This document shows, piece after piece, positions 26,695-36,267 of a stretch of 64,000 bases of DNA. Location of the stretch: the NCBI RefSeq assembly GCF_900114475.1, contig NZ_FOTE01000014.1, positions 76,153 to 140,152 on the forward strand, written 5' to 3'. Position 1 is the stretch's first letter. Each line of letters starts with the position of its first letter. This DNA comes from Paenibacillus sp. 1_12. Its GTDB lineage: Bacteria > Bacillota > Bacilli > Paenibacillales > NBRC-103111. Position numbers and translations under genes: made by a program. The notes under the pieces were generated by a model. It was given only the letters and a program-made list of their open reading frames with translations, ran no database searches and was not told the origin of the DNA.

Positions 26695-27612
26695 ATGCAA
26701 TCTTCACGCAAATCACCCCGATACCGACAGAATCGTACAGCATATTTGTTTTTGCTGCCGTGGCTGATCGGTTTTTTCTGTCTGACGCTGGGCCCAATGC
26801 TCGGTTCGTTATATTTGTCTTTGACTAAGTACAACCTGCTGTCTTCACCACGTTGGCTGGGATTCGACAATTATGTGCAGATTTTTACGGATGACAGTAT
26901 GTTTTACCATTCCTTGAAATTAACGTTTCAGTATGTTCTATTCTCGGTTCCGCTGCGGCTCATATTCGCTTTATTGGTAGCAATGGCGCTCAACAAAGGA
27001 ATTCGGGCACTCGGGATTTACCGGACTGTTTATTACATTCCTTCACTGCTTGGCGGCAGTGTGGCGATCGCGATTGTTTGGCGTAAAATGTTCGACGGTA
27101 ACGGTCTTTTCAATCACTTTCTCAGCTGGTTCGGGATTGAAGGACCGTCCTGGATTGCTAATCCAAACTTTGTGCTGTATACGATTGTCACGTTGTCTGT
27201 ATGGCAGTTTGGATCGGCCATGGTCATTTTTTTGGCTGGCTTAAAGCAAATACCTGCCGATCTGTACGAAGCGTCCCAAGTGGATGGTGCCGGCAAAATC
27301 CGCCAGTTTTTTCAAATCACGCTGCCACTGCTGTCACCCGTACTGTTTTTCAACCTCGTCATGACGATTATTAATTCATTTCAGGTGTTTACACCGGGCT
27401 TTGTGATCGGGGATGGACGCGGCGGGCCGATGGACTCCACGATGTTTTACACCTTGTATTTATATTTAAAGGGTTTTTCCTTTTTCGATATGGGTTATGC
27501 GTCCGCACTGGCTTGGATCATGCTGGTCATTATCGGCGGCTTAACGGCAATTGTTTTTGCAACCTCCAGGTACTGGGTGTTTTATGGAGACGGAAAGGAA
27601 GAGAAGGGGTGA
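26695..27612 (+). CDS. sugar ABC transporter permease (MalF/UgpA type)
   Basis: 305 residues, six membrane helices. The EAA loop is YEASQVDGAGKIRQFFQITLPLLSP, diagnostic of the CUT1 family for oligosaccharides. The start has AGGAGG 5 nt upstream. It lies 91 nt after the response regulator; the second permease starts 4 nt after its stop. No ATPase gene is present in this cluster, so the importer probably uses a shared MsmX-type ATPase encoded elsewhere (inference). Confidence 0.93.
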   Translation: MQSSRKSPRYRQNRTAYLFLLPWLIGFFCLTLGPMLGSLYLSLTKYNLLSSPRWLGFDNYVQIFTDDSMFYHSLKLTFQYVLFSVPLRLIFALLVAMALNKGIRALGIYRTVYYIPSLLGGSVAIAIVWRKMFDGNGLFNHFLSWFGIEGPSWIANPNFVLYTIVTLSVWQFGSAMVIFLAGLKQIPADLYEASQVDGAGKIRQFFQITLPLLSPVLFFNLVMTIINSFQVFTPGFVIGDGRGGPMDSTMFYTLYLYLKGFSFFDMGYASALAWIMLVIIGGLTAIVFATSRYWVFYGDGKEEKG

Positions 27613-27616
27613 CGAT

Positions 27617-28456
27617 ATGACAACCAAAACGATTTATACAAACGGAGTCAAGCATCTCATCATTATTGCGATTGGACTTGTGATGATGTACCCTGTGCTG
27701 TGGCTGCTCAGCAGCTCCTTTAAGCCGAATAACCTGATTTTCTCTGACACGACGCTGTGGCCCAAGGAATTTACTTTGACAAACTACATGAATGGCTGGA
27801 AAGGACTGCAAGGGATATCGTTTCTTCGCTTCTTCACTAACTCGGCGCAGATTTCCGTCATGTCCGTATTGGGTAATGTGATTACGTGCTCGTTGGCGGC
27901 TTTTGCTTTTGCCCGGCTCGATTTCAAATATAAGAAGCTGTGGTTCAGTATGATGCTCGTGACGATCATGCTCCCCTATCACGTTACACTGGTGCCGCAA
28001 TATATTTTGTACAAAAATTTTGAATGGATCAACACCTATTTGCCGCTGATCGTTCCTAAATGGTTGGCCCACGACTCGTTCTTTATACTGCTTATGGTGC
28101 AGTTTATCCGCGGTATTCCTAAGGAGCTCGATGAGAGCGCAACGATAGACGGCTGTGGACAAGGTCAAATATACTGGAAAATCATACTACCGCTTCTGGT
28201 ACCCGCGCTGATTACGACCGCAATCTTTACGTTCATCTGGACGTGGGATGATTTTTTCAGCCAAATGATTTATTTAAACAACGTCAAGCTGTTCACGGTA
28301 CAGCTGGGTATCCGCTCACTGTTTGACCCTGCCGGAGAGTCGGATTGGGGTGCGCTGCTGGCGATGTCGGTGCTGTCGCTGATTCCGATTATGACCATCT
28401 TCCTTACGTTCCAAAGATACTTTCTGGATGGCATTGCGACCACGGGCATCAAGTAA
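27617..28456 (+). CDS. sugar ABC transporter permease (MalG type)
   Basis: 279 residues from the ATG at 27617, with AGGGGTGA upstream; the frame's ATG at 27551 lies inside the previous gene. Six membrane helices; the EAA loop is DESATIDGCGQGQIYWKIILPLLVP. Length 279 is normal for the CUT1 partner permease. It is the last membrane subunit before the binding-protein gene. Confidence 0.93.
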   Translation: MTTKTIYTNGVKHLIIIAIGLVMMYPVLWLLSSSFKPNNLIFSDTTLWPKEFTLTNYMNGWKGLQGISFLRFFTNSAQISVMSVLGNVITCSLAAFAFARLDFKYKKLWFSMMLVTIMLPYHVTLVPQYILYKNFEWINTYLPLIVPKWLAHDSFFILLMVQFIRGIPKELDESATIDGCGQGQIYWKIILPLLVPALITTAIFTFIWTWDDFFSQMIYLNNVKLFTVQLGIRSLFDPAGESDWGALLAMSVLSLIPIMTIFLTFQRYFLDGIATTGIK

Positions 28457-28576
28457 TCATCAAGTAACCCGAAAAAATTAATAGTGAAGTGCCGAAGGAA
28501 ACCGATTCATCAAGAAAGCGTTATCCTTTATGATCAAGATACAAGCTTCCATCATCATTTAAGGGGGATTACAGAA

Positions 28577-29893
28577 ATGAAAAAAAGTATGTCATTTGCT
28601 ACTATAGCAGCATTGATGGCCGTCACTTCGGCTTGCGGAGGCAGTACACCGACAGGTGCTGCAGATAGTACGGTTAAGGATGCGGCCAAAAAAGAGCCCG
28701 TTGAGCTGCGCATTATGTGGTGGGGAGATCAGAAGCGTGCGGACCGGACGAATGAGGCTCTGCGCAATTTTGAAAAGAAGAATCCGAATATTAAAATTGT
28801 TGGCGAATTCGCGCCAAGCACAGGTTATTTCGATAAATTAAACACACAGCTGGCTTCAGGAACGGCGCCGGATGTATTTTTCCTCGGAGGCAATGTCGTC
28901 GATTATGCCAATAAGGGCGTATTGCTGGATATCGGTTCTTATGTCGGCAAGGAGCTGAACCTGGCCGATATGGACAAGTCGATGATCGAATACGGTACGA
29001 TTAAAGGCAAGCTGCTGCACGTATCGGCTGGGGCGAATGCTCGAGGTATTCTTGTGAACACAGAGCTGTTCAAGAAGGCTGGCGTCGAGCTTCCGAAGGA
29101 TAGCTGGACATGGGATGATTTCAGCCGTATAGCCAAGGAGCTGTCGCAGAAGCTGGGCAAGGATTCCTATGGTACCTATGACTATACGGTTGACGGCATG
29201 GACATCTATTTGAAGCAAAACGGCAAGCAGCTGTACGATATGGACGGCGGCAAGCTCGGCTTCGACCAAAAGGATGTCGAGCCGTGGTTCGCTTACTGGG
29301 ATAAGCTGCGTAAGGAAGGCGGTGTTGTAACCCCTGAGCTGCAGGTGTCCAACCCTCCTGGCGATACGAGCAAGTCGCTAATTGTAACGGGTAAAGTCGC
29401 GATGAGCCTTGTTGCGTCCAATGCATTGGGTGCACACCAAAATCTGATCAAGGACAGCCTGACACTGGTACCACTGCCACGCGGTCCCAAAGGCACTGCC
29501 GTCATTTTTGAATCCAGCCAAGGGATGTCAGGCTATAACAAAACGAAATATCCGAAGGAAGTTGCGCAGTTGATGAGCTACTGGATCAACGATCCGGAAG
29601 CTGCCAAAATCCTCGGCAACGACCGTGGTGTTCCAGTAACAACGCCAATGCGCGATCTGCTGAAGAAAGAGTCGACGCCTATCGACCAGATCATCTACGA
29701 TTACACGAGCAAGGTGTCGGAGGCGGCCAAGAAAGAACCGGTCAAAGTCAGCTACAACCCTCCGGGCTTTACGGAATATTCCAAGCTGGCGGATACGACT
29801 GTTCAGGAAATCGGCTTTGGCAAAAAGGATGTTAAAAAAGCGGTCGACGATTTCTATAACGGTGTTGTGAAAATATTCAATAACAATAAGTAA
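28577..29893 (+). CDS. extracellular sugar-binding lipoprotein (CUT1 type)
   Basis: 438 residues from the ATG at 28577, with AAGGGGGA upstream; the earlier frame start at 28484 has no site. Lipobox SACG near residue 19. SBP_bac_1 features: LRIMWWGDQKRADRTNEAL at the start, then GTAPDVFFLGGN. It delivers an oligosaccharide to the two preceding permeases; the ligand is unknown. It is followed by the hydrolase gene. Confidence 0.92.
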   Translation: MKKSMSFATIAALMAVTSACGGSTPTGAADSTVKDAAKKEPVELRIMWWGDQKRADRTNEALRNFEKKNPNIKIVGEFAPSTGYFDKLNTQLASGTAPDVFFLGGNVVDYANKGVLLDIGSYVGKELNLADMDKSMIEYGTIKGKLLHVSAGANARGILVNTELFKKAGVELPKDSWTWDDFSRIAKELSQKLGKDSYGTYDYTVDGMDIYLKQNGKQLYDMDGGKLGFDQKDVEPWFAYWDKLRKEGGVVTPELQVSNPPGDTSKSLIVTGKVAMSLVASNALGAHQNLIKDSLTLVPLPRGPKGTAVIFESSQGMSGYNKTKYPKEVAQLMSYWINDPEAAKILGNDRGVPVTTPMRDLLKKESTPIDQIIYDYTSKVSEAAKKEPVKVSYNPPGFTEYSKLADTTVQEIGFGKKDVKKAVDDFYNGVVKIFNNNK

Positions 29894-29982
29894 ACTGATT
29901 AGCAAGGAATGGGCAGTTACTCGAACATTCGGGTGCTGCCTGTTTTTAATGTACAAGTAAATACGAACAGGAAGAGGCGGGA

Positions 29983-31725
29983 ATGATGAGTGATTCGATC
30001 ATAGAACGGCTGCGTCAAATCGATACGGACGACAAGGGGGGGGTTTTAAAAAAATCGTCCGATGCGGAAGTACTGGCCGAGTGGGAGCGTTCGGGAGTCC
30101 GTTTTGCAGCATCCTCTGCTCGGTTTGAGGGCGTATATGACAACGCTTTACGCAAGCTGTTAGATTGTATCGTGCCAACAGGACAGGGAGGCAGTGATTC
30201 CGATCATGGCGCATCTAATGACGCTGCTCATAGTAAAGTGGACCATAGAATTGGGAGTTCATCAAGCAAGGGCAGTAGAAGGCCGATCCTGCACGAGGGC
30301 GGCGTTTATCTTGGCTGCTGGCTGGAGAGCACGGGTACGATCAATGCGGAATTATTGTCGAGGTTCATTCCATCGGTATCCGAGGCTTCCTATGAAAGTT
30401 TTGCTGATTTCCAGTGCGAGGACGGCCAGCTGCCCTATAAAATAACGGAGCACGGTGCCGCCTACCGGCAAATCCAGATGGTCACGCCGCTCGCTAGAAG
30501 CGTCTGGAATCACTACATGCTGAATGGGCGAAGCCAACCATTTCTGCGTAAAATGTACAACGCGATGCAGCGTTTTGACGAATGGCTGACTACGTATCGC
30601 AATACGCGGGGAAGCGGCTGCGTAGAAGCTTTTTGCACCTTTGATACGGGACATGATTTATCTCCACGCTTCTGGCATGTTCCCGATACGCCGCATGGAG
30701 ATGATGCACGTTACTGCAATCCAGACTCGCCGATCCTTCCTTTTCTAGCTCCAGACTTGACAGCCAATGTATATTGTCAGCGTCTCTACTTGCAGCGGAT
30801 GGCTGAAGAGCTGGGTGAAACCGGTACGGATTGGAAGGCCAAAGCGGAGGAAAGCCTGAACAGCTTATTCAAATATTGCTATGATGAAAAGGATGAATTT
30901 TTCTACGATCTCGACCGTAATGACGAGTGGGTCAAGGTACAATCCGATGTGCTGCTGAGAGTCATGGCCTGTGAGGTAGGTGACCGTGATTTCTTCGATA
31001 AGATGCTGCGTCGCTATTTATTGAATACGAGCAAATTTTTTGCTAAATACCCGTTTACCTCGCTGTCGATGGATGATCCGCGGTTTGATCCCTCTTCAAG
31101 CTATAACAGCTGGGGCGGGACATCGAATTTTTTAAGCTTGATCCGTACCCCGCATGCTTTTGAGCACCATGGACGTTATGTGGAGCTGACATGGGTGATC
31201 ATTCCGATCCTCTCTGCATTTTTGAATGTGGAACGGTTTGCCCAATGCTTAAGCCCATGGACGGGCGATGAAGGCTACACAGAGACGTATTCGCCGGCGA
31301 TTTTGTGTCTGCTTGATTATGTAGAACGCTTGAGCGGCATCCTGCCGATGCCAGAAGGCCAGCTGTGGTTTACAGGCTTAGTTCCGTATACGGTTGACCA
31401 CGGGGAAGAGGTTGCCAATCAAACGGCCTACAGCCGTACGGTGGAAGATAATGATTTTGAGCTGGTGAATACACGCGAGCTAGCGGTTGTTTATCGTAAC
31501 GGAGAGGCATACTTGCAATTTCCGAATGGCATTCGGGCTGTAACTGACCGCCAGGGCGGTTTGAATTCGATTATCGGGATGTCGGTTCGTACAGTCGAGG
31601 GTGAGCTTCGATATGAGGGCAAGGCTTACTCGATCGCGATCAAGGGGAATGAAATACAGCAATTTGCAGATGGAAAATTTACAAGTGTATCGGATCCTGG
31701 TGTGGTCATGCCGACCTACAGGTAA
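29983..31725 (+). CDS. (alpha/alpha)6 glycoside hydrolase-like protein (MGH1/GH63-like)
   Basis: 580 residues, cytoplasmic (no signal peptide). The middle contains DTGHDLSPRFWHVPDTPHGDDA, AYRQIQMVTPLARSVWNH and SYNSWGGTSNFLSL, typical of barrel glycosidases of the MGH1/GH63 type. The last ~100 residues are beta-rich. As the last gene of a YesMN/ABC sugar locus it should hydrolyse the imported glycoside. The linkage is not evident. A G8-T4-A7 tract lies at codons 18-24. The N-terminal ~100 residues include a low-complexity Ser/Gly/His stretch. Confidence 0.7.
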   Translation: MMSDSIIERLRQIDTDDKGGVLKKSSDAEVLAEWERSGVRFAASSARFEGVYDNALRKLLDCIVPTGQGGSDSDHGASNDAAHSKVDHRIGSSSSKGSRRPILHEGGVYLGCWLESTGTINAELLSRFIPSVSEASYESFADFQCEDGQLPYKITEHGAAYRQIQMVTPLARSVWNHYMLNGRSQPFLRKMYNAMQRFDEWLTTYRNTRGSGCVEAFCTFDTGHDLSPRFWHVPDTPHGDDARYCNPDSPILPFLAPDLTANVYCQRLYLQRMAEELGETGTDWKAKAEESLNSLFKYCYDEKDEFFYDLDRNDEWVKVQSDVLLRVMACEVGDRDFFDKMLRRYLLNTSKFFAKYPFTSLSMDDPRFDPSSSYNSWGGTSNFLSLIRTPHAFEHHGRYVELTWVIIPILSAFLNVERFAQCLSPWTGDEGYTETYSPAILCLLDYVERLSGILPMPEGQLWFTGLVPYTVDHGEEVANQTAYSRTVEDNDFELVNTRELAVVYRNGEAYLQFPNGIRAVTDRQGGLNSIIGMSVRTVEGELRYEGKAYSIAIKGNEIQQFADGKFTSVSDPGVVMPTYR

Positions 31726-31776
31726 GTACTACCAGTAAGGATGAATGCATAGAATTAACGAATGCATAGAAATATA

Positions 31777-31821
31777 AAGCCACCTCCAAAATCACTTTTA
31801 TAGTGGTATTGGAGGTGGTTT
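31777..31821 (+). terminator. terminator after the glycoside hydrolase
   Basis: CCACCTCCAA pairs with TTGGAGGTGG, with further pairing inside the loop, then TT. It closes the carbohydrate locus. Confidence 0.65.
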
Positions 31822-31945
31822 CGATTTAGAACGTCCACACGTGATTCAGAGGAATAATTTGTTTTAAACATAATTTCCGATGTCCGAATCACCAATTTAT
31901 GGTATGGTAGATGGACGAATTGAGCACAAGTAAGGAGGAATTGGC

Positions 31946-33688
31946 GTGACGTTTGTAAAAAAGCTTTCTTGGTTTTTTCAACAGCAGGGGGCTAAATACA
32001 TAATGGCCATTATACTCATGGCTACGGTGAACCTGTTAAGTATTATTCCGCCCAAAATGATCGGTAACGTCATCGACCAAATCCGTACAGGGGGGCTGAC
32101 CGAAGCCGAGCTGTACCGAAACGTTATGTTACTGGCAGGTCTGGCAGTCATCATTTATGTCATTGTCTATATATGGATCACCACCTTATTTGGCAATTCA
32201 ATCCTGCTGGAGAAGCTGCTCAGAGGCAGATTGCTGCAGCATATGACACGGATGTCGCCTTCCTTCTTCCAACGTAATACGACAGGGGAGCTTATGGCAC
32301 TTGCCACGAATGATGTGCTGGCTATCGGCCAAACAGCGGGTTACGGGGTGATGACGCTGGTCAATACATTGGTTGGAACAGCTGTTGTACTCATAACGAT
32401 GGTATCGCTGATCAGCTACAAGCTGATGCTGGCCGCTCTTATTCCGCTGCCATTCCTGACGCTTGTCATCAGTATGCTGGGGAAGCGCATGCGTAAGCGG
32501 TTCGTTGCGGCGCAAGCCTCTTTCGGACAAATGAATGATCGTGCGCTCGAGTCTATATCGGGGATGCGTGTTATTCGATCCTATGTGCAGGAGGAGCACG
32601 ATATCGCCAAATTCGATGTGGTTACGAAGGACGTCATGACCAAAAATATGAAGGTCGCCGCAATCAATGCTTTGTTCCATCCGTCCATAGCGACTATTGT
32701 TGGATTAAGCTATGCGATTGGGATCGGTTATGGTTCTTATATGGTATTTCATAATCAAATATCGCTTGGACAGCTCGTTTCCTTCAATATATATTTGGGA
32801 ATGCTGATTTGGCCGATGATTGCGTTCGGTGAATTTATTAATATTTTACAGCGTGGAACGGCATCTGTGGATCGGTTATCGGCAAGCTTTGCTCAAACCG
32901 CTGACGTACAGGATCAAGAGCCGGTAATTGCTGTCGAGCAGCCAGGTCGGATTGAACTGCAAGGTTTAAGCTTTCGTTACCCGGGAGCCGCGCATGACAG
33001 CTTGAAAGGTATTTCACTGCAGCTTGAACGCGGACAGACGCTTGGGATCGTCGGACGAACCGGCAGCGGGAAAAGCACATTGCTGAAGCAGATGCTTAGA
33101 CAGTATCCAATTGAGCCGCAAAAGCTGTTGATCTCTGGCATTCCCTTGGAGAGGATTTCACTTTCGCAGGTTCGCGGCTGGATGGGCTACGTGCCGCAGG
33201 AGCATCTGCTGCTGTCAAAGCCGATACGAGATAATATCGCCCTTGGCAAGCCGGAAGCATTAGAAGAGGACATTCGCAAGGCTGTCGAAATGGCTTCCTT
33301 TACCCAGGATTTGGAGCAGCTGCCGGAAGGCTTGGATACGATTGTTGGCGAGAACGGAGTGATGCTCTCAGGAGGGCAAAAGCAGCGCGTAAGTATCGCG
33401 CGTGCTTTGCTGGTAAACCCGGAGATATTAATACTGGATGATTCGCTATCTGCCGTCGATGCACGAACCGAGAGCATGATCCTGAATAATCTTCGCAGGG
33501 AACGCTCTGGCAAAACCACGCTCATCGCGACACATCGGCTTTCTGCGGTGATGCATGCCGATTGGATACTTGTACTTGATGATGGGCGAACCATCGAAGA
33601 AGGCACGCATGAACAGCTGATGCTGTATGGGGGCTGGTATAAGGAGCAGTTTGACCGCCAACAAATGGAGGCGACATTGGCAGGTTGA
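31946..33688 (+). CDS. ABC exporter half-transporter, BmrC/YheI-like
   Basis: 580 residues; six membrane helices, then an ATPase domain with Walker A GRTGSGKST (near 369-377), signature LSGGQKQR and Walker B ILILDDS with D498-D499. The position after Walker B is Asp instead of the catalytic Glu, as in BmrC of Bacillus. The start is GTG with TAAGGAGG upstream. It is the first gene of a heterodimeric multidrug exporter with the next gene. Confidence 0.9.
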   Translation: MTFVKKLSWFFQQQGAKYIMAIILMATVNLLSIIPPKMIGNVIDQIRTGGLTEAELYRNVMLLAGLAVIIYVIVYIWITTLFGNSILLEKLLRGRLLQHMTRMSPSFFQRNTTGELMALATNDVLAIGQTAGYGVMTLVNTLVGTAVVLITMVSLISYKLMLAALIPLPFLTLVISMLGKRMRKRFVAAQASFGQMNDRALESISGMRVIRSYVQEEHDIAKFDVVTKDVMTKNMKVAAINALFHPSIATIVGLSYAIGIGYGSYMVFHNQISLGQLVSFNIYLGMLIWPMIAFGEFINILQRGTASVDRLSASFAQTADVQDQEPVIAVEQPGRIELQGLSFRYPGAAHDSLKGISLQLERGQTLGIVGRTGSGKSTLLKQMLRQYPIEPQKLLISGIPLERISLSQVRGWMGYVPQEHLLLSKPIRDNIALGKPEALEEDIRKAVEMASFTQDLEQLPEGLDTIVGENGVMLSGGQKQRVSIARALLVNPEILILDDSLSAVDARTESMILNNLRRERSGKTTLIATHRLSAVMHADWILVLDDGRTIEEGTHEQLMLYGGWYKEQFDRQQMEATLAG

Positions 33689-33729
33689 CTTGTTAAATAA
33701 ACAACGCGAAGCGTGAAAGGAATGGAATC

Positions 33730-35895
33730 ATGGCATCCCAACAAACGGTAGTTCGAAGGCTGGCTTCCTATGCAATGATTTATAAGATGCGTATTATAGC
33801 CGCGCTGCTTGTACTGTGCTGTGCGGTAGGAGCGGAGCTGGGCGGTCCTTTTATTGCAAAAACAATTATTGATAAACATATAAGCAGCGTACAGCTGCCT
33901 TGGTACGAAGCAAAGGAATATCCGGCTCTTGCGCTGGCAATGAAGACTGTTAAAATAAACGGTCTTATTTATTACCGCAGTGATTGGCTGCATCCTGACC
34001 AGTCAGAAGCAAGGAAGCAAGCGACCCGCTTAGGCTGGAAGGAAGTCCGCTTTATGCAGCTGGAGAGCGGTATGTACCTGATCAACACCGCCGAGCAATT
34101 CGAAGGTAATTGGTCGATTCAGCCGAATACGCCAGATCAGGTGAAGGGGGTCGTACCGGAAGCAGAGCAGGTAACCGTGCAGGTAGTCCGTAACGGAGCA
34201 GCGCCTGAACTGTACTCAGCACGCAAACTTACTACTTCAGAGGTAGCCGCACTTTATCAATTCGAGGTGAGCCCTGTCCTGGGATGGCTTGGATTATTCA
34301 TTGCCCTGCTGGTGGTTGCAAGTACGCTGCACTATATTCAGGCGTACACGCTGCAATCTACAGCGCTTCGTATTATTCAGCGAATGCGGATGGATCTGAT
34401 GCGACATATTCAAAAGATACCGCTGCGTTTTTTTGACAATACGCCGATCGGTCAGGTTGTCTCCCGTGTTGCTAATGATACGGAGGCGATCCGTGATCTT
34501 TTTATGAGCTTTATGGCAACGTTCGTGGTTAGTACGATTAATGTTGTTGGCATTTATGTAGCTTTATTTTTACTGAATGTCCAATTGGCGTTGGTTACAT
34601 TGATATTAATACCGCTCTTTATTGCCGTGATGTGGGTACACTTAAAATTTTCCAAGGGTTATATTGCTATTATGCGTGCTCGATTAAGCGATATGAACGC
34701 AATGATCAGCGAATCGATTGCCGTAATGCCGATTATTCAAGCTTTTCGACAAGAGAAGGCACGCTTGAAGGAATTTGAAGTTTTGAATGAAGACCGATAC
34801 CGCAGCAATCAAAAGCAATTGCGTGTATTTTCATTATCCTCCAGAAATTTCACCGGACTGGTCGGATCGCTATTCACAGCTGGAACCATCTGGTATTTTG
34901 GGGGGCAATCGCTGCAGACTGCAATATCTTTTGGCGTGTTTTATGCTTTTATCGATTATCTGGGTCGGTTTTTTCAGCCGATCATCGGAATTTTCGATCA
35001 ACTGACGAATGCTCAGCGGGCGGTAGTATCTGCAGAAAAAGTATTTTATATCCTTGATCTCGAAGGTGTTGAGCTGGAAAACGCGATGGGGCTAGCCAAG
35101 CCTGAGGGACATGTCGCTTTCGATCACGTAACCTTTGCCTACAATGAAGGGGAACCTGTACTGCGGGACATTACATTCGAGGCCAAGAAAGGCGAGACGG
35201 TTGCACTTGTTGGCCATACCGGATCAGGCAAAAGCTCCATTATGAACCTGCTGTTGGGCTTTTACGAGCCATCGAGCGGTGAAATTCGAATTGATGGGAA
35301 CAATATTGCGGGAATATCCAAGCAGGCGCTGCGCAAGCATATGGGTATTGTTCTTCAGGATCCGTTTCTGTTCGCTGGCGATATTAAATTTAATGTAGGC
35401 TTGTATAATGAAGCGATTGATGAGCAGAAGGTCAAGCAGGCGTTGGCCGATGTGGGTGCAGCTGGTTTCATCGAAAAACTCCCTGGTGGCTATGATGAGC
35501 CGGTAGTTGAGCGCGGCAGTACGCTGTCAGCTGGCCAGAGGCAGCTCATTTCCTTTGCTCGAGCGCTTGCCTTTGATCCCTCGATTCTGATTTTGGATGA
35601 AGCGACAGCAAGCATCGATAGTGAAACTGAGGGCTTGATCCAAAAAGCTCTCCAAATCGTTAGTGAAGGCCGAACGACTTTTGTGATTGCGCACCGATTG
35701 TCGACGATTCGAAATGCCGATCTGATTCTGGTTTTGAATCATGGTGAAATTGTAGAGCGCGGTAACCATGAGCAGCTGATGGAGCTGCAGGGACGTTATT
35801 ACCGAATGTATCAGCTGCAAAAAGGCGGGGAGAACAGTCGGGAGGAGAAGCCTCATATTCAGTCAACACCAGCAACTACGAGTCTTCAAGGATAA
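33730..35895 (+). CDS. ABC exporter half-transporter, BmrD/YheH-like
   Basis: 721 residues, longer than its partner because of a large hydrophilic insertion (about residues 55-165) between the first two helices, as in BmrD. The ATPase domain has Walker A GHTGSGKSS, a variant signature LSAGQRQL and Walker B ILILDEAT with the catalytic Glu. The heterodimer therefore has one full site and one impaired site. Substrates are probably drugs or lipophilic compounds. The ribosome binding site is AAAGGAATGG; it lies 41 nt after the first half. Confidence 0.9.
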   Translation: MASQQTVVRRLASYAMIYKMRIIAALLVLCCAVGAELGGPFIAKTIIDKHISSVQLPWYEAKEYPALALAMKTVKINGLIYYRSDWLHPDQSEARKQATRLGWKEVRFMQLESGMYLINTAEQFEGNWSIQPNTPDQVKGVVPEAEQVTVQVVRNGAAPELYSARKLTTSEVAALYQFEVSPVLGWLGLFIALLVVASTLHYIQAYTLQSTALRIIQRMRMDLMRHIQKIPLRFFDNTPIGQVVSRVANDTEAIRDLFMSFMATFVVSTINVVGIYVALFLLNVQLALVTLILIPLFIAVMWVHLKFSKGYIAIMRARLSDMNAMISESIAVMPIIQAFRQEKARLKEFEVLNEDRYRSNQKQLRVFSLSSRNFTGLVGSLFTAGTIWYFGGQSLQTAISFGVFYAFIDYLGRFFQPIIGIFDQLTNAQRAVVSAEKVFYILDLEGVELENAMGLAKPEGHVAFDHVTFAYNEGEPVLRDITFEAKKGETVALVGHTGSGKSSIMNLLLGFYEPSSGEIRIDGNNIAGISKQALRKHMGIVLQDPFLFAGDIKFNVGLYNEAIDEQKVKQALADVGAAGFIEKLPGGYDEPVVERGSTLSAGQRQLISFARALAFDPSILILDEATASIDSETEGLIQKALQIVSEGRTTFVIAHRLSTIRNADLILVLNHGEIVERGNHEQLMELQGRYYRMYQLQKGGENSREEKPHIQSTPATTSLQG

Positions 35896-36267
35896 AGTAT
35901 CGTTATAAGCGGATAATTCTTGAATTTTGTGCTTTGTGCATGACATTCAGATTAGCCGCTCGGTACAGTGGGTATTAAGAAAGAAGACCTATTTTAGGGT
36001 CAATGATCAATGAGAGAAGCTTCACAGTTCAATAGAGAATAGAGGTACACTTATTAAAAAGCATGAGCAGCGGAAAAGACTTTTGCCGTCTGCAGCATGC
36101 TTTTTTAGGCCGACCACCTTTCATATGCTTACTTGAGCAAATCCCAGCTTTAGTAAAAATTACGAATTTGTATTGAAGTGTTGGCTTCAAAGGAAAAAAG
36201 TGTCGTTTTGCGTCACGTTGTGGAAACAGCTATAGTAAAGAAAAGACGTCAAGCGGGAGGGAAGACG
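35896..36267. other. intergenic stretch after the ABC exporter
   Basis: It holds the terminator hairpin at 36056-36106 and, beyond it, the promoter-proximal region of the MBL-fold gene. No small gene with a ribosome binding site is visible. Confidence 0.5.
36056..36106 (+). terminator. terminator after the ABC exporter
   Basis: AAAAAGCATG pairs with CATGCTTTTT around a partly paired interior (GCAGCGG with CCGTCTGC), then T. It lies about 160 nt after the BmrD-like stop. Confidence 0.65.

Noticed and set aside
27530-28168. 212-codon minus-strand frame over the MalG-type permease gene
   Set aside because: It is antisense to a clear permease gene; composition is shadow-like.
33187-33993. 268-codon minus-strand frame over the ABC exporter genes
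   Set aside because: It is Ser-rich, antisense to the Walker B region of the exporter, and without a ribosome binding site.
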